In this document: positions 27,535 through 36,618 of the stretch, piece after piece | Layout of the letters: every line of letters starts with the position of its first letter | Numbering within the stretch: position 1 is the first letter of the stretch | Assembly (NCBI GenBank): GCA_965221035.1 | Contig: OZ244860.1 | Coordinates: forward strand, 3,410,001-3,474,000 | Direction of reading: 5' to 3' | Length of the DNA stretch: 64,000 nt | Origin: UBA6522 sp965221035 | Lineage (GTDB): Bacteria > Pseudomonadota > Gammaproteobacteria > Steroidobacterales > Rariloculaceae | Translations under genes and position numbers: made by a program | The notes under the pieces: model-generated | The model's database searches: none | What the model was told of the DNA's origin: nothing | Seen by the model: only the letters and a program-made list of their open reading frames with translations

Positions 27535-28563
27535 TTATGGCGACGCCGTAAGCATGTCGTACATTTCGCCGACGATGCCGGCGCGCCGCTGCTCGTACAG
27601 CAGCCAGTGGCTGTAGTCCGCCAACAGGATTGTCTCCTGAAGCGTCGTCCGGTCTAGCCCCTCGGCGATCCCCGCCGTCACGTCTGATTCCAATGCGCGC
27701 AGGAACTCGACAAAGCCCGCGGCGTCGTCCTTCGTGCCGGCATTGCCGTGGCCGGTGACCAGGATGTCGAAGTCGAGAGCCTGAACGGTCGATATCGCCG
27801 CCTCGTATTCGTCCACCGTGTAGCCGCTCAACGTGCCCGGAAAACGGCGCGCATGCAGGAAATCCACGACGAAGGCTGCCCGTTCATCGGGAAACAGGAC
27901 AACGGTGGTGTCGTCCGAGTGCGCGGCGGCGGGGTGGTGCAGCTCCACCGTGCTGTCTCCCAGGGTCAGCGCCATCTGCTCGGTGTAGGTGATTTCGATC
28001 GGCTGCGTGCCGGCATTGATCTCCGCGCCGCTCAGACTGCCGTCCGCGTCGATGTCCATGCTGTCGAAGTTGGCGAGGTAGGGTCCCAGCGCTTCGCCGC
28101 GCTCAATGGTGCCGCTGCCGTCCGTGTCGGCCCGTGCCGCGTTGCTCGGCAAGCCGCCCTCGAGCCTCGCGGCGGCATTCTCGTGACCGACAAAAATGGC
28201 CGTGTCGGCGAAGACCTGGCCGCCGGCCGCATGGTCGGGATGGTGGTGGCTGTAGATGACGAATTCCACTTCGGAGTCGAAGCGGGCCGCCAGCTCGTTC
28301 TCAAGCCACTCGGCGAAGTCCGCCCGGAGGGGATCGACAACGATGATGCCTTCGGTCGTGGCCAGAAAGACCGCGTTGTGGGAAGCCGTGCGCGCCTCGT
28401 ACAGGTTGCCGGTGACGTTGCGTATGGTGAATTCAGGCTGGGCGGGCTGGTCCGTGCCGGAGTCTTCGGGAATGCCGCACCCGGTCAAGGCGAGCGCGAG
28501 GCAAGTGAGGCAGGGGGTCAGCTTCGAAGCCGCCGGGATTGCCGGATGTGGTGTTCCTGTCAT
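27535..28563 (-). CDS. Metallo-beta-lactamase-fold lipoprotein with two EF-hand loops
   Basis: 342 aa from an ATG with GGAGGA 5 nt upstream. Lipobox ALTGC places Cys29 as the lipidated residue. The MBL zinc motif is HHHPDH at 106-111, followed by His215, Asp234 and GHGNAG near 271. Between the first two zinc elements sits an insert with two canonical calcium loops: DTDGSGTIERGE (146-157) and DIDADGSLSGAE (170-181), each with acidic residues at positions 1, 3, 5 and 12. The pair suggests calcium binding that shapes the active site. The substrate may be an ester, lactone or thioester. It overlaps nothing but follows the secreted gene at 28632-29264 by 68 bp. Confidence 0.85.
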   Translation of the reverse strand: MTGTPHPAIPAASKLTPCLTCLALALTGCGIPEDSGTDQPAQPEFTIRNVTGNLYEARTASHNAVFLATTEGIIVVDPLRADFAEWLENELAARFDSEVEFVIYSHHHPDHAAGGQVFADTAIFVGHENAAARLEGGLPSNAARADTDGSGTIERGEALGPYLANFDSMDIDADGSLSGAEINAGTQPIEITYTEQMALTLGDSTVELHHPAAAHSDDTTVVLFPDERAAFVVDFLHARRFPGTLSGYTVDEYEAAISTVQALDFDILVTGHGNAGTKDDAAGFVEFLRALESDVTAGIAEGLDRTTLQETILLADYSHWLLYEQRRAGIVGEMYDMLTASP

Positions 28564-28631
28564 GTCATTCCTCCGGTTCGCTGCACGGTTGTTCTCGTCG
28601 CTGGTGTCGGCCGAGAACGCACCCAGGACCA

Positions 28632-29264
28632 TCACCGGGAACGCGTCGTGCGGATCAGCGAGCCGTCGTCCGCCCAGTCGTAACGGATGTTTCTGCCCTG
28701 CCCGTCGATGAAGCCGAGGGACTGCTGAAACTGGCCCTGGGGCGGGTGGCCGCCGGGTACGGTGGCCTCGACGATGTACAGCCGTTCCTCGTGCAGGTAG
28801 ATCCCCACGAAACTGCGGGATCCGTCGGCATGGGTGAGGTTGAGCTGGTGGCCGGCAACGCGGTCCACGTGGTGCCAGGCGTCGTAGGTGACCTGGGCAG
28901 CGCGCTCGCGAAATTGCCGGGCGGCGTAGGCGACCGAGGCCAGCACGTCGATTCGCCAGTATTCGTAGTTGACGGGCGAATCGGCTTCCGTGGAATTGGT
29001 TCTCGCCAGGTGAATCTGCCGGGAATCCCTGTAGTCGATCACGGTGACCGTATAGGTGGCCTCGCCTTCCTCCACGCTGTACACGCGTCCCGGAAACACC
29101 GCGCCGTACTCCGACGGCCAGGAGATGTCCCGCACTTCGGGTTCACCGGGCGCCGGCAGGTTGATGGAGAAGTAGTCGGTGGTGTTCTTGTAGTTGACCC
29201 ATCCCTGGCCCAGGAGCGTGCCGGTGGGCAAGAGGGCCAGCAAGGCCAATGGCAGCTTGCGCAT
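28632..29264 (-). CDS. Secreted protein of unknown function
   Basis: 210 aa from the ATG giving MRKLPLALLALLPTGTLLG, a clear signal peptide; a longer frame starting at 29345 is not used. The mature protein is rich in aromatic and charged residues (WVNYKNTTDYFSINLPAPGE, then RVYSVEEGEATYTVTVIDYR and FVGIYLHEERLYIVEATVPG). The pattern of alternating hydrophobic strands suggests a small beta-sandwich or lipocalin-like fold. I do not recognise a family. It lies between the alanine dehydrogenase and the EF-hand lipoprotein on the same strand and may be co-transcribed with them. Confidence 0.62.
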   Translation of the reverse strand: MRKLPLALLALLPTGTLLGQGWVNYKNTTDYFSINLPAPGEPEVRDISWPSEYGAVFPGRVYSVEEGEATYTVTVIDYRDSRQIHLARTNSTEADSPVNYEYWRIDVLASVAYAARQFRERAAQVTYDAWHHVDRVAGHQLNLTHADGSRSFVGIYLHEERLYIVEATVPGGHPPQGQFQQSLGFIDGQGRNIRYDWADDGSLIRTTRSR

Positions 29265-29268
29265 GAGG

Positions 29269-30459
29269 TTAGCCTGCGTGTGTTTGCGGTACCCGGCTGA
29301 TTCTACCGCGTACGTTCGGTGGAAGCAGCCGGGCTCCCTGTCCAACGACAGATGAGCCTGAACTCCGGCCGCCGAAATTCCCGGCGCAGGCTTCGGCGAC
29401 GGCAGTGTGCCTGATCTCGCCGGCGCTGATGTTGAGCCCGTTTCTCAGGTGGGGGTCGCGCTGAACGGCTTGCCGCCATCCGAATCGCGCCAACGACCGT
29501 ATGTGCCCGATCGTGGCATTCGTCAACGCCAGGGTCGCGGTTCGCGGCACCGCCCCGGGCATGTTGGTTACCGCATAGTGAACGACTCCGCTTTCGACAA
29601 ATATGGGATCGTCATGCGTGGTGGGGCGGCTGGTCTGGAAACAGCCGCCCTGGTCGATGGCGATATCCACCAACACCGCACCGCGACGCATGGCCTCGAC
29701 CATTTCGCGGGTGACGAGCTTGGGTGCGGCCGCGCCCGGAATCAGCACCGAGCCGATCACCAGGTCCGCTTCCCGCACGGCCCTGGCGATGGTCTGCGGT
29801 GTGGAATACAGGGTGCGCACGCGGTTTCCGAACCTGGCCGCCAGTTCCTCCAGGCGGGCGAGGTTGATGTCCAGGACTGTGACGTCGGACTGCAGCCCCA
29901 CAGCCATTTCCAGCGCGTTCTCGCCGGCGATGCCGGCACCCACCACCACTACCCGTGCCGGGGCCACGCCCGGCACGCCGCCAGGCAGCACGCCGCGGCC
30001 GAAAGGCATCTGCAGGTAGTGGGCGCCCACCTGTGCGGCCATTCGTCCGGCAATGCGACTCATGGGTTTCAACAGGGGCAGCGTCCCGTGCGCGTCGGTG
30101 ACGGTCTCGTAGGCGATCGCCGTGGCGCCGGAGCGCAGCAGCGCCCGAGTCTGGCCGGGGTCCGCCGCCAGGTGCAGATACGTGAAGAGAACCTGCCCGG
30201 ATGAGAGTTTCGCGCACTCTTGCGGTTGCGGTTCCTTGACCTTGACGATCAGGTCCGCCGAGCCGAAGACCGCATCGGCGTTGGGGGCGATTTCCGCGCC
30301 GGCGGCCTGGTACTCCGCGTCGCTGAATCCCGCGCCCGCGCCGGCGCCGGTTTCAACCAGCACGCCGTGTCCTTCGTGGTTGAGCCGCGCCGCACCGTCC
30401 GGCGTCAATCCCACACGATACTCGTGAACCTTGATTTCCTTCGGTATGCCGATTTGCAT
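29269..30459 (-). CDS. ald: Alanine dehydrogenase
   Basis: 396 aa from an ATG with GGAGG 5 nt upstream. MQIGIPKEIKVHEYRVGLTP is the canonical start; substrate residues Arg15, Lys75 (VKVKEPQ) and His96 (LFTYLHLA) are present, and the NAD loop is VVVGAGIAGENALEMA. NADNVTFG-like DIAIDQGGCFQTSRPTTHDD and NMPGAVPRTATLAL follow. It interconverts L-alanine and pyruvate plus ammonia with NAD in the cytosol. The C-terminus is about 27 residues longer than usual, after TAVAEACAG, rich in Gly, Ser and Arg. Divergent from an Lrp-type gene, which is the classical ald regulator arrangement. Confidence 0.93.
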   Translation of the reverse strand: MQIGIPKEIKVHEYRVGLTPDGAARLNHEGHGVLVETGAGAGAGFSDAEYQAAGAEIAPNADAVFGSADLIVKVKEPQPQECAKLSSGQVLFTYLHLAADPGQTRALLRSGATAIAYETVTDAHGTLPLLKPMSRIAGRMAAQVGAHYLQMPFGRGVLPGGVPGVAPARVVVVGAGIAGENALEMAVGLQSDVTVLDINLARLEELAARFGNRVRTLYSTPQTIARAVREADLVIGSVLIPGAAAPKLVTREMVEAMRRGAVLVDIAIDQGGCFQTSRPTTHDDPIFVESGVVHYAVTNMPGAVPRTATLALTNATIGHIRSLARFGWRQAVQRDPHLRNGLNISAGEIRHTAVAEACAGNFGGRSSGSSVVGQGARLLPPNVRGRISRVPQTHAG

Positions 30460-30528
30460 GCCAGCCTCCACTGGATCGACTGCTCACAAGGCTACCGGAT
30501 TCAAGAGTCAATCCGCTTGCAATTGCCA

Positions 30529-30551
30529 TGCACATTCGCCGAAAGTGTGCA
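30529..30551. promoter_or_regulatory. Palindromic operator candidate between ald and the Lrp gene
   Basis: A 23-nt imperfect palindrome with arms TGCACA and TGTGCA around an 11-nt centre that itself contains TTCGCCGAA. It lies in the 133-bp divergent gap of ald and the Lrp-family gene. Lrp/AldR proteins bind such dyads to switch on ald with alanine. Assignment to this regulator is inference from location. Confidence 0.5.
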
Positions 30552-30592
30552 AGAAAATGGTGTAATTGTGATCCATATGAAATAATATTGCG

Positions 30593-31051
30593 GTGATTGA
30601 CCAGAAAGACAAAATTATCCTCAACATCCTCCAGAAGGACGGGCGTATCAGCAATGTCAGGCTCTCCGAGGCGGTGGACCTGTCGGAGGCAGCGTGCCTG
30701 CGTCGAGTGCGGGCGCTGGAGAAGGCCGGCTACATCACCGGGTACGTGGCGCGGGTCAATGCCTCAAGACTGGGTTTGGGCAGCAATGTCTTCGTGGAAA
30801 TCACGCTGCACCAGGAACAGCAGCGCGACCTGCGGGCCTTCGAGGCCGCCGTGGCCCGCGTGCCCGAGGTCATGGAGTGCTACCTGGTGACCGGGCAGTA
30901 CGACTATCTGCTGCGGATCGTGGTCAGGGATCTGGAGGATTTCGAGCGCATTCACCGGGAATCCATCACCAGCCTTCCCGGCGTGTCGAGGGTGCAGACA
31001 AGCTTCGCCCTGCGGGCGGTGAAGAAGGAGTCGAGCCTGCCGATCAGGTGA
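30593..31051 (+). CDS. Lrp/AsnC-family transcriptional regulator (AldR/BkdR type)
   Basis: 152 aa from a GTG giving the family start MIDQKDKIILNILQKDGRIS. The N-terminal winged helix-turn-helix is at about 18-60 (NVRLSEAVDLSEAACLRRVR). The C-terminal RAM ligand-binding domain is at 70-145 (VFVEITLHQEQQRDLRAFEA, then EVMECYLVTGQYDYLLRIVV). It probably senses alanine or another amino acid and controls the divergent ald gene through the dyad in the intergenic gap. No ribosome site precedes the GTG. An 11-bp hairpin follows its stop codon. Confidence 0.9.
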   Translation: MIDQKDKIILNILQKDGRISNVRLSEAVDLSEAACLRRVRALEKAGYITGYVARVNASRLGLGSNVFVEITLHQEQQRDLRAFEAAVARVPEVMECYLVTGQYDYLLRIVVRDLEDFERIHRESITSLPGVSRVQTSFALRAVKKESSLPIR

Positions 31052-31077
31052 GCCGGAACCCCGATGGGGGTTCCGGC
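31052..31077 (+). terminator. Perfect 11-bp hairpin after the Lrp-type gene
   Basis: GCCGGAACCCC (31052-31062) pairs perfectly with GGGGTTCCGGC (31067-31077) around a 4-nt loop GATG, starting immediately after the stop codon. No T-run follows, so it may be a weak intrinsic terminator or an mRNA stabilising stem. It also faces the converging DUF6152-like gene. Confidence 0.55.
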
Positions 31078-31134
31078 GGCCATGTTCGAAGACCGTGCCG
31101 TCGAAACCAGCGCAGAGACAGGTTCCGGTCGCCG

Positions 31135-31497
31135 TTACAACCGGCGCGGATACAGGTCGTAGTCGCTTTCGTGGACAGTGATCCGGCGGGTCTTCATTTC
31201 CATCGTGCCGGCGTTGGCATGGCGATTGCCGAGCATGGTGACCGTATCGCCGACCTTGACGATTTCGTTGTCGAACCCGGCCCGGCGGCTGCGGTCCGGC
31301 GGGCTCAACACCACGTTCCACATCTGGCCCTCCACTTCGACCGTCAGCCGGTCATGTGGATTGCCAAGATGCGTGGCCACGACGGTTCCGGTCAGCGTGA
31401 AGTCCGCCGACGTGTAGCCGCCCCAACCGTGATGGGCGAGGGCTCCACCGGTCATCGCGCCGAAAAGAATCGCTGCTGTCGCAAGGTACCTGGACAT
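31135..31497 (-). CDS. Short secreted DUF6152-like protein
   Basis: 120 aa from an ATG with GGAGG 9 nt upstream. Signal peptide 1-21 (RYLATAAILFGAMTGGALA), then HHGWGGYTSADFTLTGTVVA and HLGNPHDRLTVEVEGQMWNV: the His-His, the TGTV strand and the NPH motif of DUF6152, with nothing added after the domain. It is the minimal, single-domain member of the family in this window. Terminal sequence SDYDLYPRR is positively charged. Periplasmic; function unknown. Confidence 0.8.
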   Translation of the reverse strand: MSRYLATAAILFGAMTGGALAHHGWGGYTSADFTLTGTVVATHLGNPHDRLTVEVEGQMWNVVLSPPDRSRRAGFDNEIVKVGDTVTMLGNRHANAGTMEMKTRRITVHESDYDLYPRRL

Positions 31498-31681
31498 CTT
31501 GGGTTTCCTCCGTAAAGGTTTTGCAACGCGTTCCATCGATCAAGGCCCTTTATGGACCAAAAGCTCCCGCGACGCAACAACGGACCTTCAACGGACCTTC
31601 AAATCGCCGCACTTTCCGTCGTTCCCGGGCACTCCTGATCTGCTGGTGGGATTGCACAGCGCCCTATCCGCATGCAAGTGA

Positions 31682-34600
31682 TCAGCTCAGTTCCAGCAGC
31701 AGGTCCTGCGCCTCGACCCGCATGCCGACGGTCACCGGGATGGAAGCCACGGTTCCGGAGCCTTCGGCGCGCAGCAGCATCTGCATCTTCATGGCTTCGA
31801 TGGTGAGCAGGGCGGCGCCCTTTTCGACGGCCTGGCCCGGTTCGGCGCTGATCTCCACCACCTTGCCGGGCATGGGCGCGGCCACGTGGTTCGGATTGGA
31901 CGGATCGGCCTTCGGGTGCGCCTGGACGCTGGCGGCGGCGGTTCGATTCACCACTTCCACCGTTCGCGGCTGACCGTTGAGCTCGAAAAACACCCTTTGT
32001 TCGCCACGCTTGTCGACATCGCTGACGGCCAGGAGGCGGATCACCAGGGTCTTGCCGCGTTCGATTTCGACCGCAATCTCCTCCTGGTGCTTGAGACCGT
32101 GGAAGAAAACCGGGGTCGGCAGCGTGCTGACGTCGGAATAGGTCCGGAAATGGGCCGCGTAGTCCTCGAAGACTTGCGGATAGAGCAACCAGGATGACAG
32201 CTCCCGATCGCTGATGCGGCGGCGGACGTGTTTTTCCGCCCGGCTGCGTTCGGCGTCGAGGTCGACCGGCGCAAGCGTCGCCCCGGGCCTCTCGGAAAGC
32301 GGTTCGGCGCCCTGAAGCACCTTGCGCTGCAACGCCTCGGGGAAACCGCCCACGGGGCGGCCCAGTTCGCCGCGGAACAATGACACCACCGACTCGGGAA
32401 ACGTGATGTCCCTTGCGGGGTCCAGCACATCCTCGGCGCTCCATCCGCCGGAGACCATGGCCAGGGCCATGTCGCCGACGACCTTGGAGGTCGGCGTCAC
32501 CTTGATGATGTCCCCGAACAGTTCGTTGACTTCGGCGTACCGTCTGGCGACCTCCGGCCAGCGATGGGCGATGCCCAGCGAGCGCGCCTGCTCCCGCAGG
32601 TTCGTGTACTGCCCGCCGGGCATGGCGTGGCGGTAGACGTCCGCGGTGCCCGAGCGGATATCGCTCTCGAAACCCGAATAATGCTCCCGCACCAGTTCCC
32701 AGTAGCGGGATATCCTTCGCATGGCGGCGCGGTTCAACCCCGGGTCACGTTCATGGCCCCGGAGCGCGTCCGCGATGGAGCCGAGATTGGGTTGGGAGGT
32801 CAGTCCGCTCATGGCGTCCATGGCGCCGTCGACCGCGTCCACGCCGGCGTCCACCGCCGCCAGCACGGCGGCCGCGCCGATCCCGCTGGTGTCGTGGGTG
32901 TGGAAGTGGATCGGGATGCCCACTTCCTGCTTGAGCGCAGTGACCAGGCGGCTGGCGGCGGCCGGTTTGCAGACGCCCGCCATGTCCTTGATGCCGAGGA
33001 TGTGCGCACCCGCCTTCTCCAGTTCCCGAGCCATTTCCACGTAATAGGCCAGGTCGTACTTGTTGGGCGCCGGCGCGAGCATGTCGCCGGAATAACAGAT
33101 GGCGGCCTCGCAGAGCTTGCCGGATTCGAGCACGGCGTCCATGGCGACGCGCATGTTTTCAACCCAGTTCAGCGAGTCGAATACCCTGAACAGGTCCACT
33201 CCGGCATCCGCGGCCTGTGCCACGAAGTGTTGCACCACGTTGTCGGCATAGTTCTTGTAGCCGACGGCGTTCGCGGAACGCAACAGCATTTGCAGGAGAA
33301 TGTTCGGCACGCGTTCTTTCAGGGCCACCAGCCGTTCCCACGGGTCTTCCTTCAGGAACCGCATGGCCACGTCGAACGTGGCGCCGCCCCAGCACTCCAG
33401 CGAAAACAGTTCCGGCAGGCGTTCGGCGTAGGCGGGAGCGATGCGCAGCAGGTCGTAGCTTCGCATGCGGGTCGCCAGCAGCGACTGGTGGGCGTCGCGC
33501 AGGGTCGTGTCGGTCAGCAGCACGGCCTTCTGGTCGAGCATCCAGCTTGCGAGCCCCTCCGGGCCCAGCTCCGCGAGCTTCTGGGTGCTGCCGTCGGGGC
33601 GGATGCCGGAGGACTCGGGAACCGGTGCCGGCGCGCGGGCCGTGGCTTCGATGCGGCCGGTCACCTCCGGGTTGCCGTTGACGATGGTCTCGGCGAGAAA
33701 TCGCAGCAAACGGCTGGCGCGGTCGCGGGGTTTTCGGAATTCGAACAGCTGCGGAGTCTGGTCGATGAACCGCGTGGTGTAGTCCGCCCGCAGGAACTTC
33801 GGGTGGCGGATGACCTGCTCGAGAAAGGCCAGGTTGCTGGCCACGCCGCGGATCCGGAATTCGCGCAACGCCCGAACCATGCGGCTCACGGCCTCGCCGG
33901 GCCTCGGTGCCCAGGCGGTCACCTTGACCAGCAGGGAATCGTAATAGGGTGTGATCAGGGCGCCCGCGTACGCGGTGCCCCCGTCAAGCCGGATACCGAA
34001 ACCCGACGCGCTGCGGTAGGTGCGGATGCGTCCGTAGTCGGGGATGAACTGGTTCTCGGGATCCTCAGTGGTGACCCGGCACTGCAGGGCGTGACCGTTG
34101 AGGCGAATGTTCTTTTGGGTCAGCACGCCGCTGTCGGCGTCGCCGATGCGCGCCCCCCGGGCCAGGCAGATCTGGGCCTTGACGATGTCGATCCCGGTCA
34201 CTTCCTCGGTGACGGTATGTTCCACCTGTACGCGGGGGTTGACCTCGATGAAATAGAACGCGCCGGTGTCGGCGTCCATGAGGAACTCCACCGTGCCGGC
34301 GTTGCGATAACCGGCGGCGGTCGCGAGCTTCAGGGCGTAGCCGCAGAGCTCTTCGCGCTGCGCGCTGTCCAGGTACGGCGCGGGGGCGCGTTCGACCACC
34401 TTCTGGTTACGTCGCTGCACCGTGCAGTCGCGCTCGAAGAGGTGCACCAGGTTGCCGTGGGTGTCGCCGAGGATCTGCACTTCCACGTGGCGGGCGCGTT
34501 CAACCAGTTTTTCCAGGTACACCTCGTCGTTGCCGAACGCCGCGAGCGCTTCGCGCCGCGCCACGGCAATTTCCTCGGTCAGGCCGGACGGGTCCCGGAT

Positions 34601-35122
34601 GACCCGCATGCCCCGTCCGCCGCCGCCCCAACTGGCCTTGAGCATCAGCGGATAGCCAACGGCCGCGGCAAGTTCCCGCGCGGCGCCGGTGTCGTCCGGC
34701 AGCGGGTCCGTGGCGGGCATCACCGGCACGCCGGCCGACTTCGCCAGCTCCCGCGCACTCACCTTGTTGCCGACCCTGCGCATCACTTCGGCCGGCGGGC
34801 CGATGAAGATCAGTCCCGCCGCGTCGCACGCTTCGGCGAAATCCGGGTTCTCGGAAAGGAAACCATAGCCCGGGTGAACGGCGTCCACCCCGGCTTCCCT
34901 GGCGACGCGCAGAATGGACTGGATGTCCAGATAGGCGCCAAGCGCCTGGCCGGCCTCGCCCACGGGATAGCTCTCGTCCGCCTTGAACCGGTGCAGCGCG
35001 AAGCGGTCCTCGTCGGCGTAGATGGCGACAGTGCCGATGCCGAGTTCGCTCGCGGCGCGCATCACCCGGATGGCGATCTCGCTGCGGTTGGCGACGAGCA
35101 GTTTGCTGATTTTCTTGGCCAT
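31682..35122 (-). CDS. pyc: Pyruvate carboxylase
   Basis: 1146 aa, the one-polypeptide enzyme; a longer in-frame frame extends upstream but the normal start MAKKISKLLVANRSEIAIR is used. Biotin carboxylase 1-460 has ATP-grasp loop ASWGGGGRGMRVI and FIEVNPRVQVEHTVTEEVTG. Carboxyltransferase about 530-800 starts LLTDTTLRDAHQSLLATRMR, and ECWGGATFDVAMRFL carries metal and substrate residues. The biotin domain is at the end: biotinyl Lys about 1112 in TIEAMKMQML. It makes oxaloacetate from pyruvate and bicarbonate with ATP to refill the TCA cycle. Divergent from the MFS transporter gene. Confidence 0.97.
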   Translation of the reverse strand: MAKKISKLLVANRSEIAIRVMRAASELGIGTVAIYADEDRFALHRFKADESYPVGEAGQALGAYLDIQSILRVAREAGVDAVHPGYGFLSENPDFAEACDAAGLIFIGPPAEVMRRVGNKVSARELAKSAGVPVMPATDPLPDDTGAARELAAAVGYPLMLKASWGGGGRGMRVIRDPSGLTEEIAVARREALAAFGNDEVYLEKLVERARHVEVQILGDTHGNLVHLFERDCTVQRRNQKVVERAPAPYLDSAQREELCGYALKLATAAGYRNAGTVEFLMDADTGAFYFIEVNPRVQVEHTVTEEVTGIDIVKAQICLARGARIGDADSGVLTQKNIRLNGHALQCRVTTEDPENQFIPDYGRIRTYRSASGFGIRLDGGTAYAGALITPYYDSLLVKVTAWAPRPGEAVSRMVRALREFRIRGVASNLAFLEQVIRHPKFLRADYTTRFIDQTPQLFEFRKPRDRASRLLRFLAETIVNGNPEVTGRIEATARAPAPVPESSGIRPDGSTQKLAELGPEGLASWMLDQKAVLLTDTTLRDAHQSLLATRMRSYDLLRIAPAYAERLPELFSLECWGGATFDVAMRFLKEDPWERLVALKERVPNILLQMLLRSANAVGYKNYADNVVQHFVAQAADAGVDLFRVFDSLNWVENMRVAMDAVLESGKLCEAAICYSGDMLAPAPNKYDLAYYVEMARELEKAGAHILGIKDMAGVCKPAAASRLVTALKQEVGIPIHFHTHDTSGIGAAAVLAAVDAGVDAVDGAMDAMSGLTSQPNLGSIADALRGHERDPGLNRAAMRRISRYWELVREHYSGFESDIRSGTADVYRHAMPGGQYTNLREQARSLGIAHRWPEVARRYAEVNELFGDIIKVTPTSKVVGDMALAMVSGGWSAEDVLDPARDITFPESVVSLFRGELGRPVGGFPEALQRKVLQGAEPLSERPGATLAPVDLDAERSRAEKHVRRRISDRELSSWLLYPQVFEDYAAHFRTYSDVSTLPTPVFFHGLKHQEEIAVEIERGKTLVIRLLAVSDVDKRGEQRVFFELNGQPRTVEVVNRTAAASVQAHPKADPSNPNHVAAPMPGKVVEISAEPGQAVEKGAALLTIEAMKMQMLLRAEGSGTVASIPVTVGMRVEAQDLLLELS

Positions 35123-35273
35123 GGAATTCCGTCGGGCGTCAGGCGTGGCGCAGTATAGTGCAGAGGAAATCATTGCGCGATATGGGCTCAGGCGGTCAGA
35201 ATTCGCGACCTGGAAGGCCCGATGGACCCCATCCTTCCTGCAGGCCGGTGAAGGAGGCCGCGACGCCGCGACG

Positions 35274-36470
35274 ATGGACAAGCAAAGGCGCAATCTGACC
35301 ATCCTGTTTTTCTCGCAGGGCGTGCTCGGCGCGCAGATTCCGGTCAATTTCATACTTGGCGGGTTGGCGGGCGCGTTGCTGGCGGACAATCGTGCCTTCG
35401 CGACGCTGCCGATCTCCATCATCGTGCTGGTGGCGATGTTCGTCGCCCCTGGCGCATCGATGCTGATGGGCCGCTTCGGGAGGCGGGCGGGCTTCCTGCT
35501 GGGAGCGGCTTCAGGAGCCGCCGGAGGGGGCCTGGCCGTTCTCGCGCTGATCGAAGGACGGTTCGACCTGCTGCTGCTGGGCGCAGCGTTCACCGGGGTA
35601 TTCCAGGCGTTCCAGCAGTTCTTTCGGTTCGCGGCGGCGGATGCGTCGTCGGAGGAATTCAAGCCCAAGGCGATCTCCCTGGTGTTGGGCGCGGGCCTGA
35701 TCAATGCGCTGCTCGCCGGGGAAATTGTGCGCCTGCTCGGCGACGCGCTGGATCCGGTTCCGTACGCGGGCGCCTATGCGGGAGTCATCGGACTGAATTT
35801 CATCGGCGCGTGCATCGTGATGTTCCTGCGGATCCCGAGGCCTCCCCGGCAAGCCGAGACCGGGGGCGTTGCGCGCCCGCTCGGCGTGATCTTCAGGCAG
35901 CCCAGGGTCGTCGCGGCGGTGCTCTGCGCCATGGTGAGCTACGCGGTGATGAATCTGGTCATGACCTCGACCCCCCTGGCCATCGTCGGCCATGGATTCA
36001 CCACAAACCATGCCGCCGACGTCGTTCGCTGGCACGTGGTCGCGATGTTCGCGCCGAGCTTCGTCACCGGGCACATCATCGCCCGCGTCGGTCATCTGCC
36101 GGTGATCGGCACGGGTCTGCTGCTGCTCGGCGGCTGCTCCGCCATCGCGCTTGCCGGCGTGGAATTGCACCACTTCTACCTGGCGCTCGCAGCGCTTGGT
36201 GTCGGTTGGAACTTCGGATTCGTCGGCGCCACGAGCCTGCTCGCCACCGCGCATTCGCCGGAGGAGCAGTCCAAGGTCCAGGGCCTCAACGATTTCCTGG
36301 TATTCGGTCTGGTGGCGTTCGCGTCCTTCAGTTCGGGGGCCCTGCTCAACGCGTTCGGTTGGTCCGCGGTGCAACTGGCGGTGGTGCCCAGCGTATTGGT
36401 CGCGTTCGCGACCATCGCCTGGTACCGGCTTGTCCTCCTGCGGGGAAGAACGGCCGAACCGGTGGTTTGA
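35274..36470 (+). CDS. Major facilitator superfamily transporter
   Basis: 398 aa from MDKQRRNLTILFFSQGVLGA; a longer in-frame frame begins inside the pyc gene of the other strand and is rejected. Twelve hydrophobic segments. The inter-helix loop MGRFGRRAGFLLGAASGAAG corresponds to the A-type MFS loop. QFFRFAAADASSEEFKPKAI and GWNFGFVGATSLLATAHSPE are unusual but fit the MFS_1 family. AAGGAGG lies about 16 nt before the ATG, rather far. The substrate is unknown. It is divergent from pyc, and an IS element begins about 150 bp downstream. Confidence 0.8.
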   Translation: MDKQRRNLTILFFSQGVLGAQIPVNFILGGLAGALLADNRAFATLPISIIVLVAMFVAPGASMLMGRFGRRAGFLLGAASGAAGGGLAVLALIEGRFDLLLLGAAFTGVFQAFQQFFRFAAADASSEEFKPKAISLVLGAGLINALLAGEIVRLLGDALDPVPYAGAYAGVIGLNFIGACIVMFLRIPRPPRQAETGGVARPLGVIFRQPRVVAAVLCAMVSYAVMNLVMTSTPLAIVGHGFTTNHAADVVRWHVVAMFAPSFVTGHIIARVGHLPVIGTGLLLLGGCSAIALAGVELHHFYLALAALGVGWNFGFVGATSLLATAHSPEEQSKVQGLNDFLVFGLVAFASFSSGALLNAFGWSAVQLAVVPSVLVAFATIAWYRLVLLRGRTAEPVV

Positions 36471-36618
36471 CCTCAAGGATTGCCTTGCTCGATCTCTTCG
36501 AGCATCGTTTCGATGTCTGCGGCAGGAAACTCGTGTCGACAGGCTTCTTCCAGCGCCCGTAACTTAACCCAAGTTTACCAACCATTTTGACAAGTTGTTT
36601 TATATCAACAGGTTACGT

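Noticed and set aside
32564..35158. 864-codon plus-strand frame opposite pyruvate carboxylase
   Set aside because: GC-rich antisense shadow; the opposite strand has full pyruvate carboxylase motifs.
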